NCBI GenBank assembly: GCA_002352225.1
Contig: DEIA01000079.1
Coordinates: 1-64,000, forward strand
DNA: 64,000 nucleotides
Direction: 5' to 3'
DNA from: Flammeovirgaceae bacterium UBA2786
GTDB lineage: Bacteria > Bacteroidota > Bacteroidia > Cytophagales > Cyclobacteriaceae
Shown: piece after piece, positions 25,764 to 33,540 of the stretch
Numbering within the stretch: position 1 is the first letter of the stretch
Layout: every line of letters begins with the position of its first letter
Program-made: the position numbers and the translations under genes
The notes under the pieces: generated by a model
Told to the model about the DNA's origin: nothing
Database searches by the model: none
Seen by the model: only the letters and a program-made list of their open reading frames with translations

Positions 25764-26684
25764 TTACCTGATCTCCTGCCCCGGTTTAGTTTTCCACCGC
25801 TCGTGCATCCATACCCATTGTTCAGGATGTTCGCGTACAATTTTTTCAGTCATGTTAGTAAAGCTCTGCGTGTTCACTATCAGGTCGTTCTCTTCATCGC
25901 CTGTAATTACCAGCGGTATTTCGGGCAAGATGTGCATATGTTGTTTGCCATCTTCTCCTAAATAAATATAAGTAGGCACAACGGCACAACCCGTGCGTAA
26001 TGCCAACACAGTAGCGCCAATTGGGGTAGCGGCTTTCATTCCAAAGAAATCTACAAACCGGCTTTTAACTTTTGTGTCCTGATCAATCAATATGGCAATT
26101 GACCCTCCAGCCTTCAATACTTTAAAAAGCCGAACACTCTCTTTGCCCCGTTCAATTGCAATTGCGCCAAACGCATTCCGGTATTCAAATAAAAGTTCGT
26201 TGAGCCGTTCGTCTTTTAAAGCAGTACCAATAATGTTTGGGTTTAGTCCGCGCAGCGCCATGTTGGTAACTTGTAAATCAAATGCCCCAACATGCGAAGT
26301 AAGAAACATTACACCTTTACCTTTCGCGTGTGCTTTCTCGTAATTTTCTAATCCGTGTGTAACTAAAAACTTTTCCAGATCGGCCAACTTCTTCACGCGA
26401 AGTGACCGCAGAATATCGCCTGCATTCTTTCCCAGCATCACAAAAACCTTTTTACTTAAATCCAGAATTTGGCGCGTATTCCTTTCTCCGCTAAATGCAA
26501 GCCCCAGATGATGGATAGTACGTTCGCGTGGCTTGGGCGAAAATGAATATGCCAGTTTACCAAGCCAGCCGCAGAAAGCCAGCCATACTTTACGGGGCAT
26601 CAGGTTTGAGAAAAAAATCAAAAACCGAATAAAGTAATATAGCAGAGTGTACTTAATTCTCTTTTTTAGAGGTCGGTTTTTCAT
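25764..26684 (-). CDS. Lysophospholipid/lipid A acyltransferase family protein (LpxL-like)
   Basis: The ATG at 26684 (MKNRPLKKRIKYTLLYY) is used; the frame is open to a TTG 12 bp upstream. The 306-residue enzyme has one N-terminal membrane segment and the acyltransferase motifs LTSHVGAFDLQ (HX4D-like, catalytic His), RLNELLFEYRNAFGAIAIERGKESV, AILIDQDTKVKSRFVDFFGMKAATPIGATVLAL and ENDLIVNTQSFTNMTEKIVREHPEQWVWMHERWK. It should add a secondary acyl chain to lipid A or a related lipid at the inner membrane. A TATCTTTG element ends 9 nt before the ATG. Confidence 0.9.
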   Translation of the reverse strand: MKNRPLKKRIKYTLLYYFIRFLIFFSNLMPRKVWLAFCGWLGKLAYSFSPKPRERTIHHLGLAFSGERNTRQILDLSKKVFVMLGKNAGDILRSLRVKKLADLEKFLVTHGLENYEKAHAKGKGVMFLTSHVGAFDLQVTNMALRGLNPNIIGTALKDERLNELLFEYRNAFGAIAIERGKESVRLFKVLKAGGSIAILIDQDTKVKSRFVDFFGMKAATPIGATVLALRTGCAVVPTYIYLGEDGKQHMHILPEIPLVITGDEENDLIVNTQSFTNMTEKIVREHPEQWVWMHERWKTKPGQEIR

Positions 26685-26693
26685 AACACAAAG

Positions 26694-26701
26694 CAAAGAT
26701 A
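26694..26701 (-). promoter_or_regulatory. -7 element (TATCTTTG) before the acyltransferase gene
   Basis: TATCTTTG on the minus strand fits TAnnTTTG and ends 9 nt before the ATG at 26684, leaving almost no leader. No -33 TTG at the normal spacing. Confidence 0.45.
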
Positions 26702-26726
26702 CTTAAATTAGAACCGGATACATGCT

Positions 26727-27233
26727 ATGAAAAAGTTATACATTATTCGCCACGCCAAATCCAGTTGGGATAATCCTGAGATGGATGATTTGGACAGGCC
26801 CTTAAATAAGCGTGGGAAAAGAGACGCTCCCCAAATGGGCAAACGATTAAAAGAAAAAGAAGTAACGCCCGACTTTATGCTGAGTAGTCCTGCGGAACGG
26901 GCCCGGGCAACCTGTGAGGCTATTGCCGAAGTGCTTTCCTTTAATAAGGAAAAAATAAAAATAGACAGGCGCTTATACCATGCTAACGAAGATCAGATTT
27001 TAGAAGTAATACGGGGCATTAAAAATTCTCCGCGTGACAGTGAAGAAGTGGTTCTGCTTTTTGGACATAACCCGGGGCTAACAGAGTTTGCTAATGCTTT
27101 ACTTAATCAATACATAGACAATATTCCAACTTGCGGAATTGTGGCGGCAGAACTTCCTGTTGACTATTGGCAGGATGTTACATTTGGTTGTGGCAGGATG
27201 TTGTTTTTTGATTTTCCGAAAAAGTTGGATTAA
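26727..27233 (+). CDS. SixA-like phosphohistidine phosphatase (histidine phosphatase family)
   Basis: A 168-residue cytoplasmic enzyme of the phosphoglycerate mutase-like fold. The catalytic RHAKSSWDN near the N-terminus holds the nucleophilic His8, and LLFGHNPGLTEFANAL the second His. DRPLNKRGKRDAPQMGKRL and LSSPAERARATCEAIA are typical of SixA. Such enzymes remove phosphate from phosphohistidine on HPt or PTS proteins. Divergent from the acyltransferase gene. Confidence 0.9.
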   Translation: MKKLYIIRHAKSSWDNPEMDDLDRPLNKRGKRDAPQMGKRLKEKEVTPDFMLSSPAERARATCEAIAEVLSFNKEKIKIDRRLYHANEDQILEVIRGIKNSPRDSEEVVLLFGHNPGLTEFANALLNQYIDNIPTCGIVAAELPVDYWQDVTFGCGRMLFFDFPKKLD

Positions 27234-27234
27234 T

Positions 27235-27282
27235 CTGCCCTGATGAAGGGGTTCTCCCAATGTATCGAGGCAGCCTCTATGT
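27235..27282 (-). pseudogene. Degenerate tRNA-Pro 3' relic, copy 2
   Basis: This 48-bp stretch aligns end to end with relic copy 1 (27351-27398) with 13 differences, nearly all transitions, and still shows an eroded palindrome (CCTCGATACATTGGGA) at the same place. It is the oldest of the three tRNA-Pro-derived units downstream of the intact gene. Confidence 0.6.
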
Positions 27283-27312
27283 GCTTCAGGCACAACCATG
27301 AATAAAAACTAT

Positions 27313-27343
27313 AAAAGCCTTTCCATAAATACAGAAAGGCTTT
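27313..27343 (-). terminator. Terminator-like hairpin after tRNA-Pro relic copy 1
   Basis: Arms 27314-27323 and 27334-27343 (AAAGCCTTTC type) repeat the terminator that follows the intact tRNA-Pro, showing that tRNA end plus terminator was duplicated as one unit. Confidence 0.65.
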
Positions 27344-27350
27344 CTTTAAT

Positions 27351-27398
27351 CTGTCGAGATGAGAGGATTCCCCCGATGCATCGGGGCGGACTCCATGT
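27351..27398 (-). pseudogene. tRNA-Pro 3' relic with palindrome in the T arm, copy 1
   Basis: On the minus strand the end of this unit (GAATCCTCTCATCTCGACAG) is identical to the intact tRNA-Pro 3' end. Just inside the T arm, about 7 nt of T-loop/stem are replaced by the 16-bp perfect palindrome CCCCGATGCATCGGGG (27371-27386). The 5' two thirds of the tRNA are missing. Confidence 0.8.
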
Positions 27399-27415
27399 TT
27401 AATCTTTTTTACTCT

Positions 27416-27450
27416 AAAAAAAGCCTCTCTATAAAATTAGAAAGGCTTTT
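27416..27450 (-). terminator. Terminator of tRNA-Pro
   Basis: An 11-bp stem (27419-27429 with 27440-27450, one G-T pair) followed by seven T on the minus strand. Confidence 0.85.
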
Positions 27451-27457
27451 CATTCTG

Positions 27458-27532
27458 TCGAGATGAGAGGATTCGAACCTCCGGCCTCCACGTCCCTAAC
27501 GTGATGCGCTAACCGGGCTGCGCTACATCTCG
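27458..27532 (-). tRNA. tRNA-Pro, anticodon AGG
   Basis: A complete 75-nt cloverleaf: acceptor CGAGATG / CATCTCG with C1-G72 and A73, both typical of tRNA-Pro; D arm GCGC-GCGC; anticodon stem TCACG/CGTGG with loop TTAGGGA; T arm GGAGG-TTCGAAT-CCTCT. U33 precedes AGG, so the anticodon reads AGG, not the more common GGG or TGG. CCA is not encoded. A promoter lies upstream, and two decayed copies of the 3' half lie downstream. Confidence 0.93.
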
Positions 27533-27553
27533 AGTTTCACAAAAATGAGGTTG

Positions 27554-27582
27554 CAATAATAGCAAAAATTGATGAACCCAAA
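27554..27582 (-). promoter_or_regulatory. Promoter of tRNA-Pro (TTTG-N17-TATTATTG)
   Basis: TTTG (27579-27582) and TATTATTG (27554-27561) are 17 nt apart on the minus strand. The same TAnnATTG variant occurs before tRNA-Asn. Confidence 0.55.
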
Positions 27583-27596
27583 GTCCTTTCCGAAGT

Positions 27597-28214
27597 TCAA
27601 TTCTTCTTATTCTGTTTCAGATCGCGAATGAATTTGGCCCAGTTAAACGGGTTGAGAAATGGATTGGTTCTGGGCTGAAACCGGTCGGCAGCCGAAGTAC
27701 TCCATTGATCCATGTAGTATTTATAATTTGCCGCCCCGTCCATGGGCGTGGTTTTTAACATCAGCGCAATTAATTCTGCATTTATGTTTTTCTGATCAAT
27801 GCCATTATCCATGGGGATATTGAGAGCTAACACTGCTTCTTTAAAAACTTCTTCGGTTGGAAACGGCATAATCTGAACCTCGCGCAAATACGTAACATCC
27901 GATACCATCTCAATCACAATAGTAAGATTATCAGGCGCTGCGTTGGGTACAATATAATGTTGTCTGTGATACCCAATTGAACTAATTACTACGCTATCTC
28001 CTTCCAGCACAGGCATTGAAAAGAAACCGGCCGGACTGGTACTGGTACCACGCCCCGCTTTAGGCACATAAATGTGCACACCGGGCAATACGTTTACACT
28101 ATCGCTTACAAAGCCCGAAAGCTGAATGATTCTTCTCTTGCTTTGCGCCTGTACATCGCTACAAAACCCTGATAAAACACACGCAAAAATGATTAAGCCA
28201 ATTGATTTCCGCAC
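27597..28214 (-). CDS. Secreted carboxypeptidase-regulatory-like domain protein
   Basis: A 205-residue protein with a signal peptide (cleavage near VQAQ, residue 24) and a GTG start. Residues about 32-105 form a CarboxypepD_reg-like beta sandwich (LSGFVSDSVNVLPGVHIYVPKAGRGTSTSPAGFFSMPVLEGDSVVISSIGYHRQHYIVP), as in the N-termini of TonB receptors, but here without a barrel. The C-terminal half is of unknown function. Expected in the periplasm or at the outer membrane. Confidence 0.8.
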   Translation of the reverse strand: MRKSIGLIIFACVLSGFCSDVQAQSKRRIIQLSGFVSDSVNVLPGVHIYVPKAGRGTSTSPAGFFSMPVLEGDSVVISSIGYHRQHYIVPNAAPDNLTIVIEMVSDVTYLREVQIMPFPTEEVFKEAVLALNIPMDNGIDQKNINAELIALMLKTTPMDGAANYKYYMDQWSTSAADRFQPRTNPFLNPFNWAKFIRDLKQNKKN

Positions 28215-28236
28215 CTCTTTAATCCATTTATTAAAC

Positions 28237-28244
28237 CAAAGATA
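28237..28244 (-). promoter_or_regulatory. -7 element (TATCTTTG) before the regulatory-like domain gene
   Basis: TATCTTTG on the minus strand, 22 nt before the GTG at 28214. No clear -33 element. Confidence 0.45.
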
Positions 28245-28312
28245 TAGATTCGGGTTATTCCTGCCTAATCTGCTCCACCAACGGTTTTTACTATCTTGCA
28301 GCCTTATTATTT

Positions 28313-28702
28313 ATGCGGTTAAAACACTTTAATATCGATCTGGGGGCGCAGATTTTTCTGGCTTGTTCTGATACCTCGCGCCTACGCATTTTAAACCTGA
28401 TTTTGACCAACGGTGAAATGTGCATTACCGATCTTGAACACATTTTGGAATTTACACAAACCAAAACCTCTCGCCACTTATTGTACCTCAAAAACTCTGG
28501 CATTCTCACCTCTCGTAAAATTAATCAATGGGTTTTCTATCAATTGAAAGACGAAGTGTTTGATATTACCCGCCAAATTTTCCAGTTCTTAACACGCGAC
28601 CCGCTACTGCAGAAAGATCAACAGGTATTTCAAACTCTATATACCAACCGTGAATTATCGCTGAATAAATTACAGATAAAACCCCTTAGCCAGCCACGCT
28701 AA
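28313..28702 (+). CDS. ArsR/SmtB-like winged-helix regulator
   Basis: A 129-residue protein with the ArsR winged helix at residues about 12-95 (FLACSDTSRLRILNLILTNGEMCITDLEHILEFTQTKTSRHLLYLKNSGILTSRKINQWVFYQL). The usual metal motif ELCVCDL is here EMCITDL, with only Cys37 kept, so it may not sense metal through that site. Its TAA is followed immediately by the ATG of the HAD gene (TAAATG), so the two are translated together. Confidence 0.85.
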   Translation: MRLKHFNIDLGAQIFLACSDTSRLRILNLILTNGEMCITDLEHILEFTQTKTSRHLLYLKNSGILTSRKINQWVFYQLKDEVFDITRQIFQFLTRDPLLQKDQQVFQTLYTNRELSLNKLQIKPLSQPR

Positions 28703-29395
28703 ATGAAGTATAAATGTATTCTCTTCGACTTAGACCACACGTTGTGGGACTTTGAAACTAACTCTTCCACTACGCTTGCCGATCTTTTTAAAGTACACGA
28801 TTTACAAACCCGTGGTATTGCACAGTTTACCGAATTCAAAAAGGCTTTTTCCCGAATTAATACTGATTTATGGATTCGTTACGATGCCGGATTGATTGGC
28901 CGCGATGAAATCCGGTTTCACCGTTTCCGTAGTATTCTTGCTCATTTTGGTATTCATGACGAACAATTATCGATGACCTTATCGGATGAGTATGTAATCC
29001 AATCACCAAAAAAAAGTGCCTTGATGCCTAACGCAATCGAGTCGCTTGAATATCTGGCAGGCCGTTACCCCATAACCATTATTACCAATGGCTTTGATGA
29101 AATTCAGGGAACTAAACTCGCTTCGTCTGGCATTACACATTATTTTAAAAGTGTGGTAACCTCGGCCCGGGCCGGCCATAAAAAACCAGCCCGCGAAATA
29201 TTTGATTTCGCATTAGCTGAAAATGGGTTTGCTCATCATGAAGCAATTATGATAGGCGATAATCTGATTACCGATATTGGCGGAGCGCGCAACGCCAAGG
29301 TTGACACCATCTATTATAACCCCGAACGATCGGCACATGCCGAAACTGTAAATTTTGAAATTCACGATCTGAAACAGCTCCTGCAGATTCTTTAA
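28703..29395 (+). CDS. YjjG family HAD nucleotidase
   Basis: A 230-residue HAD hydrolase. Motif I is LFDLDHTLWDFE (nucleophile Asp10 and Asp12), motif II is ITNGFDEIQ, motif III includes HKKPAREIF, and motif IV is MIGDNLITDIGGARNAK. The cap and the DLDHTLWDF sequence match YjjG-type noncanonical pyrimidine nucleotidases, which remove damaged or excess nucleoside monophosphates. It directly abuts the ArsR gene. Confidence 0.88.
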   Translation: MKYKCILFDLDHTLWDFETNSSTTLADLFKVHDLQTRGIAQFTEFKKAFSRINTDLWIRYDAGLIGRDEIRFHRFRSILAHFGIHDEQLSMTLSDEYVIQSPKKSALMPNAIESLEYLAGRYPITIITNGFDEIQGTKLASSGITHYFKSVVTSARAGHKKPAREIFDFALAENGFAHHEAIMIGDNLITDIGGARNAKVDTIYYNPERSAHAETVNFEIHDLKQLLQIL

Positions 29396-29412
29396 AACCC
29401 GACTTAATCACA

Positions 29413-29420
29413 TACCTTTG
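29413..29420 (+). promoter_or_regulatory. -7 element (TACCTTTG) before pruA
   Basis: TACCTTTG, an exact TAnnTTTG match, 69 nt before the ATG at 29490. No -33 TTG at the normal distance. Confidence 0.5.
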
Positions 29421-29489
29421 CAAACCTAAGGTTAGCCCTGCGCCTTTTAAACCTCAACTCAAAATTTGAACTTTTAAACTCTTACTGCT

Positions 29490-31121
29490 ATGTCAACCGG
29501 TTTTTTTCATGTTCCTGTACCTAAAAATGAGCCTGTACTTTCTTATGCTCCTGGTAGTCCGGAACGTGCAGCACTAAAGAAAGCACTTGCCGAAGCACGA
29601 GCCAAAGTAATTGATGTGCCTATGTATATTGGTGGCGAAGAAGTACGCTCAGAGAAGAAAAAAGCCCTTACTCCTCCACACGATCATAAACATATACTTG
29701 GTCATTTTTATGAAGGAGATAAAAGCCATGTAGAACAAGCCATTAATGCGGCCCTTGCTGCAAAAGAATTGTGGGCCGGTTTAAGTTGGGAAAATCGCGC
29801 AAGCATTTTTTTAAAGGCTGCAGATTTACTGGCCGGACCATACCGGTACAAAATCAATGCTGCTACTATGCTTGGCCAATCTAAAAATGCATTTCAGGCC
29901 GAGATTGATTCTGCATGCGAGTTAATCGACTTTCTGCGTTTCAATGTGTACTTCATGACTGAGATTTACAACGATCAACCGCAATCATCTCCGGGCGTAT
30001 GGAATCGCATGGAGTATCGCCCTCTGGAAGGTTTTGTTTTTGCTTTAACGCCATTCAACTTCACCGCTATTGCCGGTAACCTACCCACCAGCGCTGCCAT
30101 GATGGGTAACACCGTAGTATGGAAGCCTGCCAACTCGCAGATTTACGCAGCCAACGTAATTATGCAGGTATTAAAAGAAGCAGGGTTGCCCGATGGTGTC
30201 ATTAACCTGGTTTATGTAAGCGGGCCTGATGCAGGCGAAGTAATTTTTAACCATAAAGATTTTGCCGGCATTCACTTTACCGGTAGCACAGGAGTGTTTC
30301 AAAACATCTGGAAAACCATTGGTAATAATATTCACAAGTATCGTTCTTATCCGCGCATTGTTGGCGAAACAGGCGGAAAAGATTTTGTGGTTGCCCACAA
30401 GAGCGCCAACCCTCGTGAAGTTTCCACGGCATTAGCACGCGGTGCGTTTGAATACCAGGGACAGAAATGCTCAGCCGCTTCACGCGCGTATATTCCATCC
30501 AACATCTGGGATGAGGTGAAGCAATTCTTGGTGGATGATCTTAAATCATTCAAGATGGGACCCACCGAAGATTTTGGCAACTTTATAAATGCCGTAATTG
30601 ATGAGAAGGCATTTAACTCGATTACCGGATATATTGAAAAGGCCCGGCAAAACCCATTAAACGAAATTATTGCAGGTGGAAAGTATGATAAATCTAATGG
30701 GTATTTTGTTGACCCTACTGTTATTGTAACCAAAGATGCCTCGTCACTAACCATGTGCGAAGAGATTTTCGGGCCGGTGCTTACTATCTATGTTTATCAT
30801 GCTGAAAATTTTGAGCAAACATTAGAGTTGGTAGACAGCACATCGCCCTATGCCCTTACGGGATCAATCCTTGCAAAGGATCGTTTTGCTGTTGAACTGG
30901 CCACAAAAAAACTTTCGAACTCGGCCGGTAATTTTTACATCAACGATAAGCCCACAGGTGCCGTAGTGGGTCAGCAGCCGTTTGGCGGAGCAAGAGGATC
31001 TGGTACTAACGATAAAGCCGGAGCAAAAGTGAATTTGTTGCGTTGGGTAAGTATGCGCACCATTAAAGAAACTTTTGTAACACCTACCGATTATCGTTAT
31101 CCGTTTTTAGATAAAGATTAA
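29490..31121 (+). CDS. pruA: L-glutamate gamma-semialdehyde dehydrogenase
   Basis: A 543-residue NAD-dependent aldehyde dehydrogenase that oxidises glutamate semialdehyde (P5C) to glutamate, the second step of proline breakdown. Catalytic Cys327 in EYQGQKCSAASR and Glu293 in VGETGGKDFV are present; FALTPFNFTAIAGNLPTSAAMMGNTVVWKPAN is the cofactor region. The length and C-terminus match the single-domain group-2 P5CDH of Bacteroidota; no proline dehydrogenase (putA/prodh) is adjacent. Confidence 0.95.
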   Translation: MSTGFFHVPVPKNEPVLSYAPGSPERAALKKALAEARAKVIDVPMYIGGEEVRSEKKKALTPPHDHKHILGHFYEGDKSHVEQAINAALAAKELWAGLSWENRASIFLKAADLLAGPYRYKINAATMLGQSKNAFQAEIDSACELIDFLRFNVYFMTEIYNDQPQSSPGVWNRMEYRPLEGFVFALTPFNFTAIAGNLPTSAAMMGNTVVWKPANSQIYAANVIMQVLKEAGLPDGVINLVYVSGPDAGEVIFNHKDFAGIHFTGSTGVFQNIWKTIGNNIHKYRSYPRIVGETGGKDFVVAHKSANPREVSTALARGAFEYQGQKCSAASRAYIPSNIWDEVKQFLVDDLKSFKMGPTEDFGNFINAVIDEKAFNSITGYIEKARQNPLNEIIAGGKYDKSNGYFVDPTVIVTKDASSLTMCEEIFGPVLTIYVYHAENFEQTLELVDSTSPYALTGSILAKDRFAVELATKKLSNSAGNFYINDKPTGAVVGQQPFGGARGSGTNDKAGAKVNLLRWVSMRTIKETFVTPTDYRYPFLDKD

Positions 31122-31161
31122 CAAGGTGCCGTTGTCAACTTTAAACAGACAACAACAGGCC

Positions 31162-33504
31162 TTATAATAGTACAGTATTAACACCTGGTTTTAATTCCAT
31201 GGTTTTACCTCCCCATTCCAGTCTGCCGGTAATACCGGGAGGTAAACTAATCTTGCCTTCTATTTGATTACCCTTCTTCTTCAATTCCAGAGAAAGTTCA
31301 CCGGCCCAATGGGGCATACTTGATTTTACAAATTGAAGATTATCCAACAATGGACGCACCAGCACTTTATTAAAACCTGCAGTAAGGGGTTGAATTCCGG
31401 CCAGGGTTGCAGGCATTTCGTAGTTAGGACTTGAGCTCCACGCATGACACTCGCTACGCGAAACACCTTCAGGAAAAGTGGTGAGCCCTACATTCAAAAA
31501 ATCTTTCCATTGCCCCAAAAGCTGATGGTATTGATCGCCTGCCTGCGCCAGATTCATAGCGCGGCCTAAGTAAAAATCAAAATATAGCGTGGTACGTGTA
31601 ATATCTTTTGCTTGTACAATTCTTCGGATAAATTCCTTTTGCTCATCGCGCGGAACCATACCACATAGTAAGGCCAGTATGTTGCTATGCATACTGAAAT
31701 GCTTTTTGTCAGGCGTATCTGCGTAGAGCTGCCGGTTGCCATCCCAGCATTGACTCTTCACTCCTGCTTTTAGTTTCTGGCTTAACAACGAGTATTTCTG
31801 TACCAGTTGTGGTTTATCATACGCGCTAAGTATTTCTGCTGCAAGACTTAATGTATAGGCATAGAATAAAGAATTGGAGGTGAGTTTTTTGAAAGAACTC
31901 TCCTGCACAATTTTATGAGTCGGAAAAGAGTGATCGAGAAAATCCCAATAGGGTTGCTCGGTCATCATGTTGTCGTCAGTTACATACCCTTCAAAGTGAG
32001 CTAACACCCGCTCTATACCCGGCAGGAATGACTTAACAAATTCCGGATCGTTTCGATACATGAAATAGTCATGAATCATGGTAATCCAAACCAAAGAGTA
32101 GTTGGGAATATACTGTGCCAGAGAAGAAGGATACCGGCTGGTGGTTAATCCATCGTAGGTTAACGACCAATAAAATTGCTCTATTGAATTTCGGGCTAAC
32201 CGATCATCACCCGATACATAATACGAAACCAATGCCTGTATGCGGGTATCGCCAATATATTGCAGCCGCTCCCAATACGGGCAATCCATATACGTTTCGT
32301 ACGCGCATAACCGGGCTGTGTGCCAACCAATGTCAAATACTTTTTCCAACTCCTTATCACTGGATGAAAAGGAGCCTTTCTTCTGAAACGGATATCCTGT
32401 AAACCAACTTCCGAACTTTTCAATAACCAGTGGCTCAGAAGCAGTGGTAATATCCAATTGCACATATCGAAAGGTTCTATAGGTTAGCGTGGTGTACAAT
32501 CGATTCATTCCACCTTCAGGCTTAAACACTTCATATACTCCATGAATTTGCCGGCCTTGAACAGAATCACGGTGCCCCTTATTTTCGATATCATTAAAAA
32601 GGGCTTCGGCATACGTTAGTTTAACCTGACTTGCCTTTCCTTTCGAAACGATAAGTTCCGGAAATCCGGAAGTCAGTTTTTGATGGTCGATTAAAATAGT
32701 GCTTGTTGTATTGGCCGGAATGGTTATCGGAAATTGAGTTGGTTCTTTTGTCAATCCCTCGCTTCTCCGAATCACTCCGATTGGTTCATAGGTACGTTCC
32801 ATCAAGGGAATTGAACGAGGGATCAATTCCCAGGTAGCATCTCCATAGCCTTGCACACCAAAAGGTGCGCCCGTCTCCGAAGCTGCCGCTGTATTCCAAC
32901 CCGAATCGTTAAATGATACTTGCTCCCATCCCCAGGGAAATTTACTTCCATCTATACTATCTAACGGGCCGGCAGCATAATATTGATAAAAAACCGATGG
33001 ACTACCCGGCAGAAAAACGGAAGGTGTAAATGCGTTGCAGGTAGAATACTTCCATGTTGAATTTGAATTAACAACCCTTGCCGATGAATCATTCCCCTGA
33101 ACAATCAATCCGGCCCGCTTACCCATAACATAGACCGGAGCGGCCTCTGCAAAATTAACCACCTGAACCGCCAACACATTGTTGCCAGACTGGAGCAATG
33201 GGCCAATATCAAGGGACTCAAAACGCCAATGGCGACTGTCACTTATCTGCGGGCCATCGGTTACATAAGTACCATTAACAAAAAGCCGGTATCGGTTATC
33301 GGCCGAAATATGAATGATAAATTCATGTGGCTTTTGTGAAAGTGAAAATGTTTTACGAAAGTGATGAACTCCGTAACTATTCAGCTTATCCTTCGGCCCA
33401 ATCCATCGGGCTTCCCATCTGTTTTTGATTACTTGGTTTGTGGGTGTTACCAGATGCTGCCCAATGGCAGCAAAGGGTAACAAAAGAAGCAGTAGTCTTA
33501 GCAT
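31162..33504 (-). CDS. Secreted GH78 alpha-L-rhamnosidase-like glycoside hydrolase
   Basis: A 780-residue protein with a signal peptide (MLRLLLLLLPFAAIGQ). It has N-terminal beta-sandwich domains (HHFRKTFSLSQKPHEFIIHISADNRYRLFVNG...; GNNVLAVQVVNFA), then the (alpha/alpha)6 catalytic barrel from about residue 400. The acid residue motif DCPYWERLQYIGDTRIQAL is diagnostic for GH78. Near the C-terminus HAWSSSPNYEMPATLAGIQPL and a small beta domain follow. It would release rhamnose from polysaccharides or glycosides in the periplasm or outside. No SusCD pair is near. Confidence 0.88.
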   Translation of the reverse strand: MLRLLLLLLPFAAIGQHLVTPTNQVIKNRWEARWIGPKDKLNSYGVHHFRKTFSLSQKPHEFIIHISADNRYRLFVNGTYVTDGPQISDSRHWRFESLDIGPLLQSGNNVLAVQVVNFAEAAPVYVMGKRAGLIVQGNDSSARVVNSNSTWKYSTCNAFTPSVFLPGSPSVFYQYYAAGPLDSIDGSKFPWGWEQVSFNDSGWNTAAASETGAPFGVQGYGDATWELIPRSIPLMERTYEPIGVIRRSEGLTKEPTQFPITIPANTTSTILIDHQKLTSGFPELIVSKGKASQVKLTYAEALFNDIENKGHRDSVQGRQIHGVYEVFKPEGGMNRLYTTLTYRTFRYVQLDITTASEPLVIEKFGSWFTGYPFQKKGSFSSSDKELEKVFDIGWHTARLCAYETYMDCPYWERLQYIGDTRIQALVSYYVSGDDRLARNSIEQFYWSLTYDGLTTSRYPSSLAQYIPNYSLVWITMIHDYFMYRNDPEFVKSFLPGIERVLAHFEGYVTDDNMMTEQPYWDFLDHSFPTHKIVQESSFKKLTSNSLFYAYTLSLAAEILSAYDKPQLVQKYSLLSQKLKAGVKSQCWDGNRQLYADTPDKKHFSMHSNILALLCGMVPRDEQKEFIRRIVQAKDITRTTLYFDFYLGRAMNLAQAGDQYHQLLGQWKDFLNVGLTTFPEGVSRSECHAWSSSPNYEMPATLAGIQPLTAGFNKVLVRPLLDNLQFVKSSMPHWAGELSLELKKKGNQIEGKISLPPGITGRLEWGGKTMELKPGVNTVLL

Positions 33505-33540
33505 ATCGAAAGATAAAAAAACTTCTCTACATCACATGAG

